64,000 nucleotides of DNA from CAYLOP01 sp964385305. GTDB taxonomy: Bacteria > Chloroflexota > Anaerolineae > Anaerolineales > E44-bin32. Made by a program: the position numbers and the translations under genes. The notes under the pieces were generated by a model. It did no database searches, was not told where the DNA came from, and saw nothing but the letters and a program-made list of their open reading frames with translations. Of this stretch, positions 42,728-52,335 are shown piece by piece; positions within the stretch are counted from its first letter, which is position 1; each line of letters starts with the position of its first letter. The DNA is taken from contig CAYLOP010000002.1 of assembly GCA_964385305.1 (NCBI GenBank), forward strand, positions 1 through 64,000, in the 5' to 3' direction.

Positions 42728-45727
42728 CTAGAATCCCTCGAGCTTTGAGAGATCAGCCACACCATCTGCCAACTCGACAATGCGCTGAAGCAATGCCAAA
42801 CGATTCATGCGCAAATCTTGGTCCTCGGCCATCACCAGCACATCATCGAAGAAACGTGTGATCGGCGGGATTAACGGCATGAACGTGTTGAAAAGGTCGT
42901 GCACAGAACCTTGATCGCGGGGCGTCTTTTCTGCTTTCTCCATGGCTTGGTGCAGCAGGCACTCGGCATCCTCAAGCATATGATCGGGGGTAAACGACGC
43001 CATCTCCTTCACACCGCGCGTGATACGCACGCATCGGGCATAAGCCTGCAGGATCTCATCCCAATCCTTGCGTCCAATCCATTCCTCGAGCGCTAATACA
43101 GCTTGCGCTGCGCCAGCCGGATCGTGGCCCTGCACCGCGAGCACGGCTTCGACTGCATCGTGGCGGTGGCCGTCAGCTAGCATCCAGGCCTGTTGGCGTG
43201 CCACGATGAAAGCGAGGCAACTCGCCCGGTCATCTTCCGCAGCCTTTATCGGCAGGCCTGCGGCTGCATGTTTCAATCCGCTGCGAAGATCGAACCGAAT
43301 AGCATGGGAGGTTAGGATCTGCACTAGCCCGATGGCAGCTCGCCGCAATGCAAACGGGTCACGCGCGCCGGACGGCTGCAATCCCACCGCAAATAACCCC
43401 ATCAATGTGTCAAGCCGATCCGCCATGCCCACCGTCAGACCAGGGAGCGTTTCGGGAACGCGATCACCGGCGAAGCGCGGCAGGTAGTGCTCGAAGATCG
43501 CTTCTGCCACGCCATCTGGTTCGCCCGCACGGCGCGCATACTGTCGCCCCATCTCACCTTGAAGCGAGGTCATCTCGACCACCATCCGCGTCGTGAGATC
43601 CGCCTTACACAAATGCGCAGCACGCGCTGCGACCTTCCGCTCGTCAGGAGGCAACTGCAACGCTTCTGAAAGGATGTCGGTGAGTTTCTCAACGCGCCGG
43701 GTCTTATCCAGCATTGAACCGAGGTCGGTTTGGAAGGTGAGGGAGGCAAGTTGGGGAAGGAAATCCTCGAAGGGCTTCTCCAAATCGCGCTGGATGAAAT
43801 AAGCCGCGTCGGCAAAACGGGCTTGAATGACCTGCTCATTTCCCTGAATCACCACGTCGAGATTCTGCGCTCCGCCGTTACGCACTGCGATGAAGTATGG
43901 TAACAATGCTCCATTCCGCTGGACGGGGAAGTATCGCTGATGTTGCTTCATCACGGAAATTAGTACCTGCTTCGGCAATTCTAAAAATGTCTCATCGAAG
44001 GCGCCGCGCATAGCCGTCGGCACCTCGACCAGGTTGGCAACTTCGCTGAGCAAAGACGGGTCATCTTCGACCTCGCCATCCACTTCCTGTGCGAGCCGCG
44101 TAATCTGTTCCTGAATCATCGGCTTGCGCGCTTCGACATCGAGCACGATGCCCTGTTCCTCCAAAGCCTGGAAATAAGCCTTAGGGCTGGTCACCTCACG
44201 CACCTCACCTTCGGAGAATCGGAGCAGGTGTGTGGTGCACCCAGAGGTTAAACCGGCATAGTTGAAAGGTACAACATGTTCGCCATGCAAGGCGAGCAGC
44301 CAGCGAATCGGCCGGGAAAATGCAACCCCTGACTCGTTCCAACGCATAGTTTTGTCAAATCGGAGCCCGGCGATCAAATCGGGGAGCGCCTTCGTTAATA
44401 CCTCATCGGTGGATAGACCGGGTTTGCGAACCTCCGCCACAACATAGCGCCCTCCATCCAACTCCTGTATCTGCAACGCCTCTACAGGGACACCATTACT
44501 ACGAGCGAAACCCATCGCGGCTTTCGTGGGCTGGCCATCACCACCGAAGGCTCGCTCGGCCGGAGGTCCCTTCACAACAGAAATCTCTTCGATCTGCTTT
44601 GCCGCGAGGTTTTCAATGTAGGCCACCAGCCTGCGTGGTGTGCCGCTCACGCGAACGCCATCCCAGGCGAGCCGGTTTTCATCCAGCATGGCTTTAAGTG
44701 CCGGCTCGATCTGCCTGAGCGCTGAACTCAAATCATCGACTGGAAGCTCCTCGGTGCCGATTTCTAGCAAGAATGGCGCAGGACTCGTGGTCCGCGGCGA
44801 AGCTATCGTAACAGGGGCAACCTCTACCTTCGGCGCCCCCCATCGACCCATCCATGGGAATCCCAAGGACTCACGCTGCTCCAGGTACACCTCAGCGGAC
44901 CGTCTTGCGAGATCACGCATACGCCCAAAGAGCGCTGCGCGCTCGGTGACCCCGACCGCGCCGCGCGCGTCGAGTAAGTTGAAGGTATGCGAACATTTCA
45001 GAACGTAATCATGTGCGGGAAGTACAAGTCCGGCGTTGAGGCAGGCTTCCGCCTCCCCTTCGTACTCGTTGTAGAGCGTCCGCAGCCGTTCGATATCGGC
45101 GCGCTCGAAGTTGTAGCGGCTGTATTCTTGTTCCCCTCGCAGGTTCAGGTCGCCGTAGGAGAGATGCTCGTTCCACTGAATGTCCAGAAAGCTCTCCAAG
45201 CCTAGCAAAGCCAGGATGATTCGCTCAAGGCCGTAGGTGATCTCCACGGAAACAGGCTTGAGTGTCTGGCCGCCGGCTTGCTGGAAGTAGGTGTATTGCG
45301 TGATCTCCTGGCCATCCAACCAGACCTCCCACCCAAGACCCCATGCCCCCAACGCCGGTGCGACCCAGTTGTCCTCAACGAAGCGGATGTCATGTTGGGC
45401 AGGGTCAATACCAAGTGCAACCAGCGAATTCAGATAGCGCTCGAGCGGGTCACCGGGGTCCGGCTTGAGGATGACTTGAAATTGGTAGTAGTGCTGCCAG
45501 CGGTTGGGGTTCTCGCCGTAGCGCCCATCTGCCGGGCGAATGGAGGGTTCAACGTAAGCGACCCACCACGGCTCTGGACCCAACACACGCAAGAATGTTG
45601 CCGGGTTCATTGTCCCGGCTCCGACCTCCGTATGGTAGGGTTGCCAGATCACACAACCTTGTTCCGCCCAATATTCCTGTAGCGTTAAGATGACCGATTG
45701 CAGTGTTGGATTCTTCTTCTCAGTCAA
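42728..45727 (-). CDS. glyQS: Glycyl-tRNA synthetase, alpha and beta chains fused in one polypeptide
   Basis: Charges tRNA-Gly in the heterotetrameric-type enzyme, here as one 999-residue chain. Residues 1 to about 295 are the catalytic alpha chain (GAGTMNPATFLRVLGPEPWW, RWQHYYQFQVILKPDPGD, DNWVAPALGAWGLGWEVW, in order). A linker of about 20 residues rich in Ala, Pro and Thr (296-316) leads to the beta chain starting LLEIGTEELPV. The beta part contains the tRNA-binding HD-like and anticodon domains to the end. Separate glyQ and glyS genes are the common state; fusions are known in some lineages. Lies 22 bases after recO. Confidence 0.95.
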   Translation of the reverse strand: MTEKKNPTLQSVILTLQEYWAEQGCVIWQPYHTEVGAGTMNPATFLRVLGPEPWWVAYVEPSIRPADGRYGENPNRWQHYYQFQVILKPDPGDPLERYLNSLVALGIDPAQHDIRFVEDNWVAPALGAWGLGWEVWLDGQEITQYTYFQQAGGQTLKPVSVEITYGLERIILALLGLESFLDIQWNEHLSYGDLNLRGEQEYSRYNFERADIERLRTLYNEYEGEAEACLNAGLVLPAHDYVLKCSHTFNLLDARGAVGVTERAALFGRMRDLARRSAEVYLEQRESLGFPWMGRWGAPKVEVAPVTIASPRTTSPAPFLLEIGTEELPVDDLSSALRQIEPALKAMLDENRLAWDGVRVSGTPRRLVAYIENLAAKQIEEISVVKGPPAERAFGGDGQPTKAAMGFARSNGVPVEALQIQELDGGRYVVAEVRKPGLSTDEVLTKALPDLIAGLRFDKTMRWNESGVAFSRPIRWLLALHGEHVVPFNYAGLTSGCTTHLLRFSEGEVREVTSPKAYFQALEEQGIVLDVEARKPMIQEQITRLAQEVDGEVEDDPSLLSEVANLVEVPTAMRGAFDETFLELPKQVLISVMKQHQRYFPVQRNGALLPYFIAVRNGGAQNLDVVIQGNEQVIQARFADAAYFIQRDLEKPFEDFLPQLASLTFQTDLGSMLDKTRRVEKLTDILSEALQLPPDERKVAARAAHLCKADLTTRMVVEMTSLQGEMGRQYARRAGEPDGVAEAIFEHYLPRFAGDRVPETLPGLTVGMADRLDTLMGLFAVGLQPSGARDPFALRRAAIGLVQILTSHAIRFDLRSGLKHAAAGLPIKAAEDDRASCLAFIVARQQAWMLADGHRHDAVEAVLAVQGHDPAGAAQAVLALEEWIGRKDWDEILQAYARCVRITRGVKEMASFTPDHMLEDAECLLHQAMEKAEKTPRDQGSVHDLFNTFMPLIPPITRFFDDVLVMAEDQDLRMNRLALLQRIVELADGVADLSKLEGF

Positions 45728-45748
45728 GGACTTACCCTCTGTGACGGT

Positions 45749-46543
45749 CTAGGATGCGTATGCGTTTCCAGGTCCATCTCGCATCAAGCCACGCACCCGC
45801 CGTAAGAAGCCGGGGCTATTCAGCTTGCGTTCCAGGATATAGCTCAAATATTCTTCCATCAGGGCACGTAATTCCTCATGCGTCTGCGCCCGAATATGAA
45901 CCGAGGATACGTAGGCGAACGTATTTCGCTGGTAATACCGCAGAACTTTGAGCGCGTTCAGTGACATACGCCGAACACCCATCCGTTCCTGCCCGCAATG
46001 CTTGCAGATGACGCCCCCTTCCTGCGGAGAAAAGAATTGATCCTCAGGGTGAACTTCCTCGCCGCAGCCCAGACAGCGGAATAACTCCGGCCGATACCCT
46101 GACACCTCCAGGAGCCGCAACTCATAGTAGCGCAGGACGATCTCAGGATCTGCGCCAGCCGACAATCGCTCGAGGGTGTTCACCAGCAGACGGTACAGCG
46201 CCGAATTCTCATCCCGGTCGATCGTGAAGGCATCCAGCAACTCGACAACGTAGGCCGCCTGGCCAAGTCGCAGCAGGTCCTCACATATTCGAGAGTAAGG
46301 ATCCATCGCCTCTGCCTGTGTGATGATATCCAATTCTCGTCCGCGCGCCAGCATCAACTGGACACGGGTGAAGGGCTCAAGATGACCTGCTTTGCGCGAG
46401 CGTGGCCGGCGCACGCCCTTGGCAATCACGCGCAACTTGCCTCGATCCTTTGAAAATACCGTGAGCAGGCGATCGGCTTCTCCAAAATTCTGCCGCCGTA
46501 GGATAACGACCTCAGTGCGGTATACTCGTTCACGGGAATGCAT
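45749..46543 (-). CDS. recO: DNA repair protein RecO
   Basis: RecF-pathway mediator that helps load RecA on SSB-coated single strands. 264 residues. An OB fold occupies the first 80 residues (RTEVVILRRQNFGEADRLLTVFSKDRGKLRVIAKGVRR). The four-Cys zinc motif is CLGC (about 157-160) and CKHC (about 178-181), followed by the helical C-terminus. The ATG is 6 bases after a TATAAT, so the transcript is likely leaderless. Same strand as glyQS, 22 bases apart. Confidence 0.92.
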   Translation of the reverse strand: MHSRERVYRTEVVILRRQNFGEADRLLTVFSKDRGKLRVIAKGVRRPRSRKAGHLEPFTRVQLMLARGRELDIITQAEAMDPYSRICEDLLRLGQAAYVVELLDAFTIDRDENSALYRLLVNTLERLSAGADPEIVLRYYELRLLEVSGYRPELFRCLGCGEEVHPEDQFFSPQEGGVICKHCGQERMGVRRMSLNALKVLRYYQRNTFAYVSSVHIRAQTHEELRALMEEYLSYILERKLNSPGFLRRVRGLMRDGPGNAYAS

Positions 46544-46549
46544 GTCAGC

Positions 46550-46558
46550 ATTATACCA
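46550..46558 (-). promoter_or_regulatory. Extended -10 box of recO, transcript probably leaderless
   Basis: Minus-strand TATAAT at 46550-46555, preceded by TGG to give an extended TGnTATAAT; six bases separate it from the ATG at 46543. The expected start coincides with the A of ATG. No -35 of quality is seen, as is usual for extended -10 promoters. Confidence 0.55.
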
Positions 46559-46676
46559 GCGGCAAGCTTAGCCCTGGTATTCCCTTTCGCATCAAGTAGA
46601 ATCAACCTATGCTTACGTTGCAATCAATGATAAAAAGAGCTGTCTTCCCAATCCTGATAACACCAAGGTGTAAAAC

Positions 46677-48272
46677 ATGAAACGCCCTGTCATCATCCAC
46701 CCATTACTCTTTGCCGCCTATCCCATACTCTCTTTACTGGCGTACAACATTGAGTGGGCAGCTTTCTCCGATGCCGTCCGCCCGTTGCTCATCACGCTTC
46801 CCGGGACGGTTCTCTTCTGGCTCCTGCTGCGCACCATCCTCAAAGATTGGGCGAAAGCGGGTTTCCTGTGTTCGCTGGGCGTGCTCCTCTTCTTCTCTTA
46901 TGGACACATCTACGCCATCCTTGAAAGAGCGGACCTTGGATTTGCAATCGGCAGACATCGATATTTGATCCCGCTCTGGATAATAAGCTTTATCGCCGTC
47001 CTCCTCTGGGCGAAGAGATCACGAAAAGCATTCCGCGGTATCACCGTGACCATGAACTTTTTCGCCGTCGCTGCGCTGCTGCTCCCTCTTTATACGCTCG
47101 TCGTCTATCAAATCCGTTCCACCTCCGGGCAATCTCTGGCGCAGGAAATCCAATCTCAGCATCAGCTGGAGCAACTCGATCCGCCCGAAGGGGAACTTCC
47201 CGATGTGTACTACATCATCCTTGATGCCTATGGTCGGGCGGATATCCTCGCGAGGATCTTTGAACACGACAACACATCCTTTCTCGATTACCTAAGGTCG
47301 AAGGGCTTTTATGTTGTGGACTACGCTCGCTCCAACTACGCACAGACCAGCTTGTCCATCACCTCCTCGACCAACATGGACTACATCCAAACTCTCGTCC
47401 CAAATCTTGATCCCGACAATACAAACCGCGATGTCCTCTGGAGCTTGATCGAGAACAACCGAGTCATGCAGCTCATGAAGAGCCTCGGTTACAAGACCGT
47501 CGCGTTCTCAACGGGTCTGGATGGGACCGACCTTCAGGGTGTGGACATCTACTACAGCGCTGGCACCATGGACGAGATCGTCACGCTGAGCGCCGTCTCG
47601 CCCTTTGAGAGTATGCTCATCTACACCTCGGGCGGGTTGATTCTCAGCGACAGCTTGATCGTCCTGCCCAGCTACCTGCCGATCTTGAAATACCCATTCG
47701 AAGTTCGACGTGCGAGGACACTAACCGCCTTTGAAAAGCTCAGCGAGATCCCCGAATTGGAGGAACCCACATTCACCTTTGCCCATATCATCGCGCCCCA
47801 TCCACCCTTTGTGTTCGACCGAGATGGGAACCCGATTGACCCGAACGAACCCTTCAGCCTGGGTTTTGCCTATGGCAAAGAAACGGAAGCGGAGCTTAAA
47901 GATTTCGTCAGAGGCTACCGCGAGCAGCTCATCTTTGTAAACCGTCGCATCACCCAGGTTATTGAAGACATTCTCGCAAAATCAGAAACCCCACCCATCA
48001 TCATCCTGCAAGCTGACCACGGGCCCAAGGCGAACAGTCCAAAGATCCCATACACCCATGAACGCATGACGATCTTAAACGCATACTACATTCAGGGGAA
48101 AACGTCTGAGCTGCTCTACGACAATATCACACCCGTAAACTCGTTCCGCGTCGTCTTCAATGAAGTCTTCGGCGGTGAATTTGAACTTCTGCCCGATAAG
48201 GTCTACTACTCCGAATACCGGAAACCCTACAAGTTCTACGACCTGACGGATACGATTGATCGAGACCGTTGA
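46677..48272 (+). CDS. Membrane protein with sulfatase/alkaline-phosphatase-fold extracellular domain
   Basis: 531 residues. Four or five N-terminal membrane helices (about 1-165) are followed by an alkaline-phosphatase-superfamily domain: DVYYIILDAYGRADIL holds the first metal-binding Asp, NYAQTSLSITSSTNMDYI the probable Thr/Ser nucleophile region, FAHIIAPHPPFVFDRDG a His ligand, and ILQADHGPKA the DHG metal motif. This layout resembles phosphoglycerol or phosphoethanolamine transferases of lipid and glycan modification, with the catalytic domain outside the membrane. The donor and acceptor are unknown. The stop abuts the ATG of the next gene (TGAATG). Confidence 0.8.
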   Translation: MKRPVIIHPLLFAAYPILSLLAYNIEWAAFSDAVRPLLITLPGTVLFWLLLRTILKDWAKAGFLCSLGVLLFFSYGHIYAILERADLGFAIGRHRYLIPLWIISFIAVLLWAKRSRKAFRGITVTMNFFAVAALLLPLYTLVVYQIRSTSGQSLAQEIQSQHQLEQLDPPEGELPDVYYIILDAYGRADILARIFEHDNTSFLDYLRSKGFYVVDYARSNYAQTSLSITSSTNMDYIQTLVPNLDPDNTNRDVLWSLIENNRVMQLMKSLGYKTVAFSTGLDGTDLQGVDIYYSAGTMDEIVTLSAVSPFESMLIYTSGGLILSDSLIVLPSYLPILKYPFEVRRARTLTAFEKLSEIPELEEPTFTFAHIIAPHPPFVFDRDGNPIDPNEPFSLGFAYGKETEAELKDFVRGYREQLIFVNRRITQVIEDILAKSETPPIIILQADHGPKANSPKIPYTHERMTILNAYYIQGKTSELLYDNITPVNSFRVVFNEVFGGEFELLPDKVYYSEYRKPYKFYDLTDTIDRDR

Positions 48273-48815
48273 ATGGGCGCTTTCGATGAAGGAGGCACTT
48301 CTTACCGACGGGAGGTTAGCGTTGCTCTTATCATGATCGGGGTCTCTGCCACGATCATGTTGGGCACCGCCTGTATAGCTTCCCCAACGTCGTCGCCAGC
48401 AGCGCATACCCCGATCCACACGCCCGTAGAATTATCTACCCCTGCCACGACTTTTGAAGAATTCGACCTGCGCGAAGCGAACGTCTTGAATGTGGCTTTT
48501 CAGCATCTTGACGGCGATCAATACCGCTTTGACGTGACACTGCTTCATAATGATGTGGATGAGGCGCCAGATTTCGCAGATTGGTGGCAGGTTGAAGATC
48601 TTGACGGCAACCTGCTAGGCCGCCGGGTACTAACCCACAGCCACGACAACCTACCTTTCACCCGATCTGGAACCATCGCTGTACCCGAAAGCACTACACA
48701 GGTCATCGTACGCGGTCATGACATGCGGCATGGCTACGGCGGTCGGTCCATGCACGTCGATCTACTCACCGGGGAGACGATTCCGTTTGAGGAAGACACC
48801 TCGGCCAACCCTTAA
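48273..48815 (+). CDS. Secreted or lipid-anchored protein of unknown function
   Basis: 180 residues starting immediately after the previous stop. One hydrophobic segment (VALIMIGVSATIMLGTAC, about 16-33) ends in a Cys preceded by LGTA; this is a poor lipobox, so a lipoprotein is possible but not certain. A Ser/Thr/Pro linker follows, then a compact C-terminal domain (about 65-172) with FQHLDGDQYRFDVTLLHND, ADWWQVEDLDGNLLGRRVL, LPFTRSGTIAVPE and RGHDMRHGYGG. I recall this domain as a recurring uncharacterised bacterial family but assign no number. Probably co-expressed with the sulfatase-like gene. Confidence 0.65.
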   Translation: MGAFDEGGTSYRREVSVALIMIGVSATIMLGTACIASPTSSPAAHTPIHTPVELSTPATTFEEFDLREANVLNVAFQHLDGDQYRFDVTLLHNDVDEAPDFADWWQVEDLDGNLLGRRVLTHSHDNLPFTRSGTIAVPESTTQVIVRGHDMRHGYGGRSMHVDLLTGETIPFEEDTSANP

Positions 48816-49007
48816 AGCTCAAAGCCGCGCGCCAGAAACCATCGGGCATTACCAGAATTCCCGGGTAAGGGCTTCATAAACCCAGTAGGGGCGGCTGGCC
48901 AGTCGTCCTTACATGAACGTTAATTTCTTTAGCACGACGTGAAGGGACGCATCCCGATACGTCTCTGTCCCCGTACTCCTTATCGATGCGCCATTTCCCC
49001 CTCTTCC

Positions 49008-49039
49008 TAAAAAAATAAGAGGCTGCCCGTGGGGTAGCC
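49008..49039 (-). terminator. Intrinsic terminator downstream of cdd
   Basis: GGCTGCCC (49021-49028) pairs with GGGTAGCC (49032-49039), one G-T pair and a three-base loop. The A run at 49009-49015 gives a T tract on the minus strand. Located 53 bases beyond the cdd stop. The convergent gene at 48273-48815 has no terminator that I can see. Confidence 0.8.
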
Positions 49040-49091
49040 CCTGAATGTACTTTCTTGATCCATATGGCGTGCCCGGCAATCGGTTTTATCC

Positions 49092-49496
49092 TTACTGCAG
49101 ATCGCTGGGTTTAAACGCTGAAGGCAGCAAATCCTCCACACGCGTATCCAGGATAATCCTTCCATCACGATCCACGGTTATCACCTGGATGTCGAGGCCA
49201 AACTCGGAGAGAACCTGCCTGCATCCACCGCAAGGGGAGCCGCCATTGTCCGATGCAATCGCGATCGCTTGGAATGCCCGCTCACCTTCCGACACAGCCT
49301 TGAAGATTGCTGTTCGCTCTGCGCACATGCTGAGGGGATAGGAAGCGTTTTCCACATTGACGCCCGTGTAGACTTTCCCTGAGTCAGCCAGGAGCGCGGC
49401 CCCGACAGCATAATTCGAATACTTTGCATAGGCGTTCTTGCGCGCCGTCAAGGCAAGCGCGATGAGTTCATTTCGCTGTTGCATTGTTCTGACCAT
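49092..49496 (-). CDS. cdd: Cytidine deaminase
   Basis: Deaminates cytidine and deoxycytidine for pyrimidine salvage. I take the ATG at 49496 (MVRTMQQRNELI, 134 residues) because GGAGG lies 9 bases upstream; longer frames run into the neighbouring gene. Active site: NVENASYPLSMCAERTAI with the zinc Cys and catalytic Glu, then GGSPCGGCRQVLSEF with the other two zinc Cys. This is the small tetrameric type. It overlaps the end of the CorC-like gene by 29 bases and ends before a strong terminator. Confidence 0.95.
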   Translation of the reverse strand: MVRTMQQRNELIALALTARKNAYAKYSNYAVGAALLADSGKVYTGVNVENASYPLSMCAERTAIFKAVSEGERAFQAIAIASDNGGSPCGGCRQVLSEFGLDIQVITVDRDGRIILDTRVEDLLPSAFKPSDLQ

Positions 49497-50769
49497 GATT
49501 CTCTTCCTCCGCAGGAGGGAGTTCAATCCGATGGGCTCGGATCTTACGAATACGCCTGCCGCTGACCTCCTCAACGATGAGATGCAAGCCGCCTGCATCG
49601 ACCGCTTCCCCTGGTGTGGGCACTTTCCCAAGGTGACTGTAAATGAATCCACCCAGCGTCTCACTGGTATCCTTCGGCAGATTGGATGAGGTGATTTGGT
49701 TTACATCATCCAGATCGATCCTCCCGCTGAAGAGGTATTCGCCTTCTTGAACCAACTGGTATGGCAGTTCTTCGGCGTGGTCGTATTCATCGCGGATCTC
49801 ACCCACGATCTCCTCCACAACGTCTTCGATCGTGACGAGTCCAGCTGTGCCGCCGTATTCGTCGACGACAACAGCCATGTGCACGCGCTTGGTTTGCATC
49901 TCCGTGAGCAGGTCGTCGACCTTCTTCGCCTCCGGGACAAAATATGGCTCCCGGCAGAGGTGGACAACAGTTCGCCCTTCCTCGCCGCTCTTCCACGCTT
50001 CCAGCAAATCCTTCACATACAGCAATCCAATGACGTTATCGACCGAGCCCGAATATACAGGGGCGCGCGAATACCCCGTCCTCAAGAAGGCATCCGTCGC
50101 TTCGATCAGTGTGACGCTTGAATCAAAGGTCAGCATATCGATGCGCGGGATCATCACCTCCCGTACAAGCGTATCCGCGAGCTGGAAGATCGAGTAGATC
50201 ATCGCCTTCTCTTCTTCTTCGATCACACCCTCTTCTTCGCCCGCATCAACCATCGTCATGATCTCTTCTTCCGTCACGAGCGGATGCGATCGCGCGCCTG
50301 TGCCTCCCGTAATCCACTTCGCCATACGAATCATCAACCAGCCAATAGGCGCGAGCAGACTAACAAGCACGGAAACCGTGGGCGCAAGACGGACCGCCCA
50401 AACCTCGGGGTCTCGCAGGGCGATATTCTCAATAGAAAATTCGCTCAATCCGATCAACAGCCCTGATCCAAGCAAGACTCCGCCGAAGGTGAGCAGCGTC
50501 GTAGCGAGGACATCGACGTTGGGTTGGGTGAAAGATAGGAGCGCCGCCCCGATCGCAAGGAGGCGCACCACGCTCTGCGCGGAGCGCAAAGATAAGATCA
50601 AACGCCGGGTGTTTTCCGAGACTTGGACGGCCAACTCAGCCCTCCCCACTCCATTCTCCTGCATCCCTCTTAGTTTCGCGGGGTGGCTGTTTACGTATGC
50701 TGCACGCGATAGGGCTAAGAGCATATCGATGAGCAACATACTTACGAAAAGGATGATTCCCACCGACAT
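49468..50769 (-). CDS. CorC/HlyC-family membrane protein (DUF21/CNNM-CBS-CorC domains)
   Basis: 433 residues. N-terminal membrane domain of the CNNM/DUF21 type (about 1-160) with three to four helices, then MVDAGEEEGVIEEEEKAMIYSIFQLADTLVREVMIPR in family order, a pair of CBS domains (about 205-320, ending RVHMAVVVDEYGGTAGLVTIED) and the C-terminal CorC/HlyC domain (LPYQLVQEGEYLFSGRIDLDDVN). Such proteins are linked to Mg2+ or Co2+ homeostasis; despite the hemolysin name no toxin role is implied. The membrane domain is more divergent than the rest. One base separates it from glmU. Confidence 0.88.
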   Translation of the reverse strand: MSVGIILFVSMLLIDMLLALSRAAYVNSHPAKLRGMQENGVGRAELAVQVSENTRRLILSLRSAQSVVRLLAIGAALLSFTQPNVDVLATTLLTFGGVLLGSGLLIGLSEFSIENIALRDPEVWAVRLAPTVSVLVSLLAPIGWLMIRMAKWITGGTGARSHPLVTEEEIMTMVDAGEEEGVIEEEEKAMIYSIFQLADTLVREVMIPRIDMLTFDSSVTLIEATDAFLRTGYSRAPVYSGSVDNVIGLLYVKDLLEAWKSGEEGRTVVHLCREPYFVPEAKKVDDLLTEMQTKRVHMAVVVDEYGGTAGLVTIEDVVEEIVGEIRDEYDHAEELPYQLVQEGEYLFSGRIDLDDVNQITSSNLPKDTSETLGGFIYSHLGKVPTPGEAVDAGGLHLIVEEVSGRRIRKIRAHRIELPPAEEENHGQNNATAK

Positions 50770-50770
50770 C

Positions 50771-52126
50771 TTACTCCTCTTCCTTCACCTTCCGGATCAC
50801 ACGCGCTGGAACACCTACGGCAATCATTCCATCCGGCACATCACGGGTCACGACTGAACCCGCGCCCGTGCGTGCTCCTCTCCCGATTCGCACTGGCGCA
50901 ACGAGCATCGTGTCGCTACCGATGAAAGCATCGTCCAGGATCTCGGTCAGATGCTTGCGCTCTCCATCGTAGTTGCAGGTGATCGTGCCTGCACCGATGT
51001 TCACATTTTCGCCGATGGTCGCGTCCCCAACATAGGAGAAGTGCCCCATCTTCACCCCAGCAGCAAGCGTGCTATTTTTCACCTCGCCAAAGTTCCCCAT
51101 ATGCACGCCCTTGCCGAGGTGGGCGCCCTTGCGAAGGTGCGCAAAAGGTCCCACGTCAACATCATCCTCGAGGGTTGCACCGTCGAGCACGGAGACCTGA
51201 ATCTTGCAGCGATCACCGACCCGCGTATCGTGTAAGATTGCATTCGGCCCCAACTGACAAGAAGCCCCGACCACCGTATCGCCTATGAGGTGGGTATTGG
51301 GCAAGAGTATCGTATCACGCCCCAGTTGCACATTCGCACCGATATAGGTTGTGTTTGGATCCTGGATGGTCACGCCGGTGAGCATCCACTTCCGGTTGAT
51401 GCGCGACCGTACGGCCCACTCAGCTTCTGCAAGGTGTAAGCGTGTGTTGATCCCGATGATCTCATCCAGATCAGTCACCCTGGCATCGGCCACACGCACG
51501 CCACCCTCCACAGCCACGGCGACCAAATCGGTGAGGTAGTACTCGCCCTTTGGAGAAAGTGGGAGCTGGGGGAGCTTTTCCCACAACCATGTCGCTTCGA
51601 TGCAGTAGGCGCCAACGTTCAATTCCTGGATGGCGTGCTGCTCGGGCGTTGCATGGGCCTCTTCCATGATGCCGGTGATGCCGCCATCTTCACCACGCAG
51701 GATCCTTCCAAACCCACGCGACTCACCCGAAAGCGCTGTGAGCAGCGTGAGTGGTCCGTCGTTTCTCGACTGCACATCGATCAACCGTCGCAGCGTATCG
51801 ACCTGCACGAGCGGCAGATCAGCGTTCACGACCAGCACCAGATCGGATTTCCCCTCGAGTTGTCCCTTCACCTGTAGAACGGCATGGCCAGTGCCTAGCC
51901 GCTCGACCTGCTCGACGAACTGAACCCCCTCGCCCGCCGCCACACGCACCGCGTCTGCTTCCGGTCCGATCACAACGTAAGGATCGTTCCCCGTTGACTC
52001 GCGACAGGACTCGATCGTCCATGTGATCAACACCTTCCCGCCGAGGGTGTGGAGCACTTTCGGGATATCCGACTTCATGCGGGTCCCTAAACCAGCGGCC
52101 AGGATCACAGCCTCACAGTTCATCAT
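50771..52126 (-). CDS. glmU: Bifunctional GlcNAc-1-P uridyltransferase / GlcN-1-P acetyltransferase
   Basis: Last two steps of UDP-GlcNAc synthesis for peptidoglycan. 451 residues. N-terminal nucleotidyltransferase: VILAAGLGTRMKSDIPKVLH (about 8-27) with metal and UTP contacts, and LVVNADLPLV. From about residue 250 a left-handed parallel beta-helix with hexapeptide repeats (IGANVQLGRDTILLPNTHLIGDTVVGAS; HLRKGAHLGKGVHMGNFGEVKNS; FSYVGDATIGENVNIGAGTITCNYDG), the acetyl-CoA site. AGGAGAG precedes the tandem ATGs at 52126 and 52123. Confidence 0.95.
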   Translation of the reverse strand: MMNCEAVILAAGLGTRMKSDIPKVLHTLGGKVLITWTIESCRESTGNDPYVVIGPEADAVRVAAGEGVQFVEQVERLGTGHAVLQVKGQLEGKSDLVLVVNADLPLVQVDTLRRLIDVQSRNDGPLTLLTALSGESRGFGRILRGEDGGITGIMEEAHATPEQHAIQELNVGAYCIEATWLWEKLPQLPLSPKGEYYLTDLVAVAVEGGVRVADARVTDLDEIIGINTRLHLAEAEWAVRSRINRKWMLTGVTIQDPNTTYIGANVQLGRDTILLPNTHLIGDTVVGASCQLGPNAILHDTRVGDRCKIQVSVLDGATLEDDVDVGPFAHLRKGAHLGKGVHMGNFGEVKNSTLAAGVKMGHFSYVGDATIGENVNIGAGTITCNYDGERKHLTEILDDAFIGSDTMLVAPVRIGRGARTGAGSVVTRDVPDGMIAVGVPARVIRKVKEEE

Positions 52127-52335
52127 TCTCTCCTAACAAATCCTCGTCGCGACCGTTCTCAAAGTGTAAAGCGCCCCTTAAACACATGCATCGAGCATCC
52201 GATCGTCTTATGGTGAAGTTGATCGCATGACATCACGGATTACCCAGGTAGGTTTCCTGGAGACTTCTTGCGGGGAAATCTCGGGGAACAGTCGTCGTCT
52301 TGCACAGAGGCTCAAATTCTTCGCAAATAACAAGG

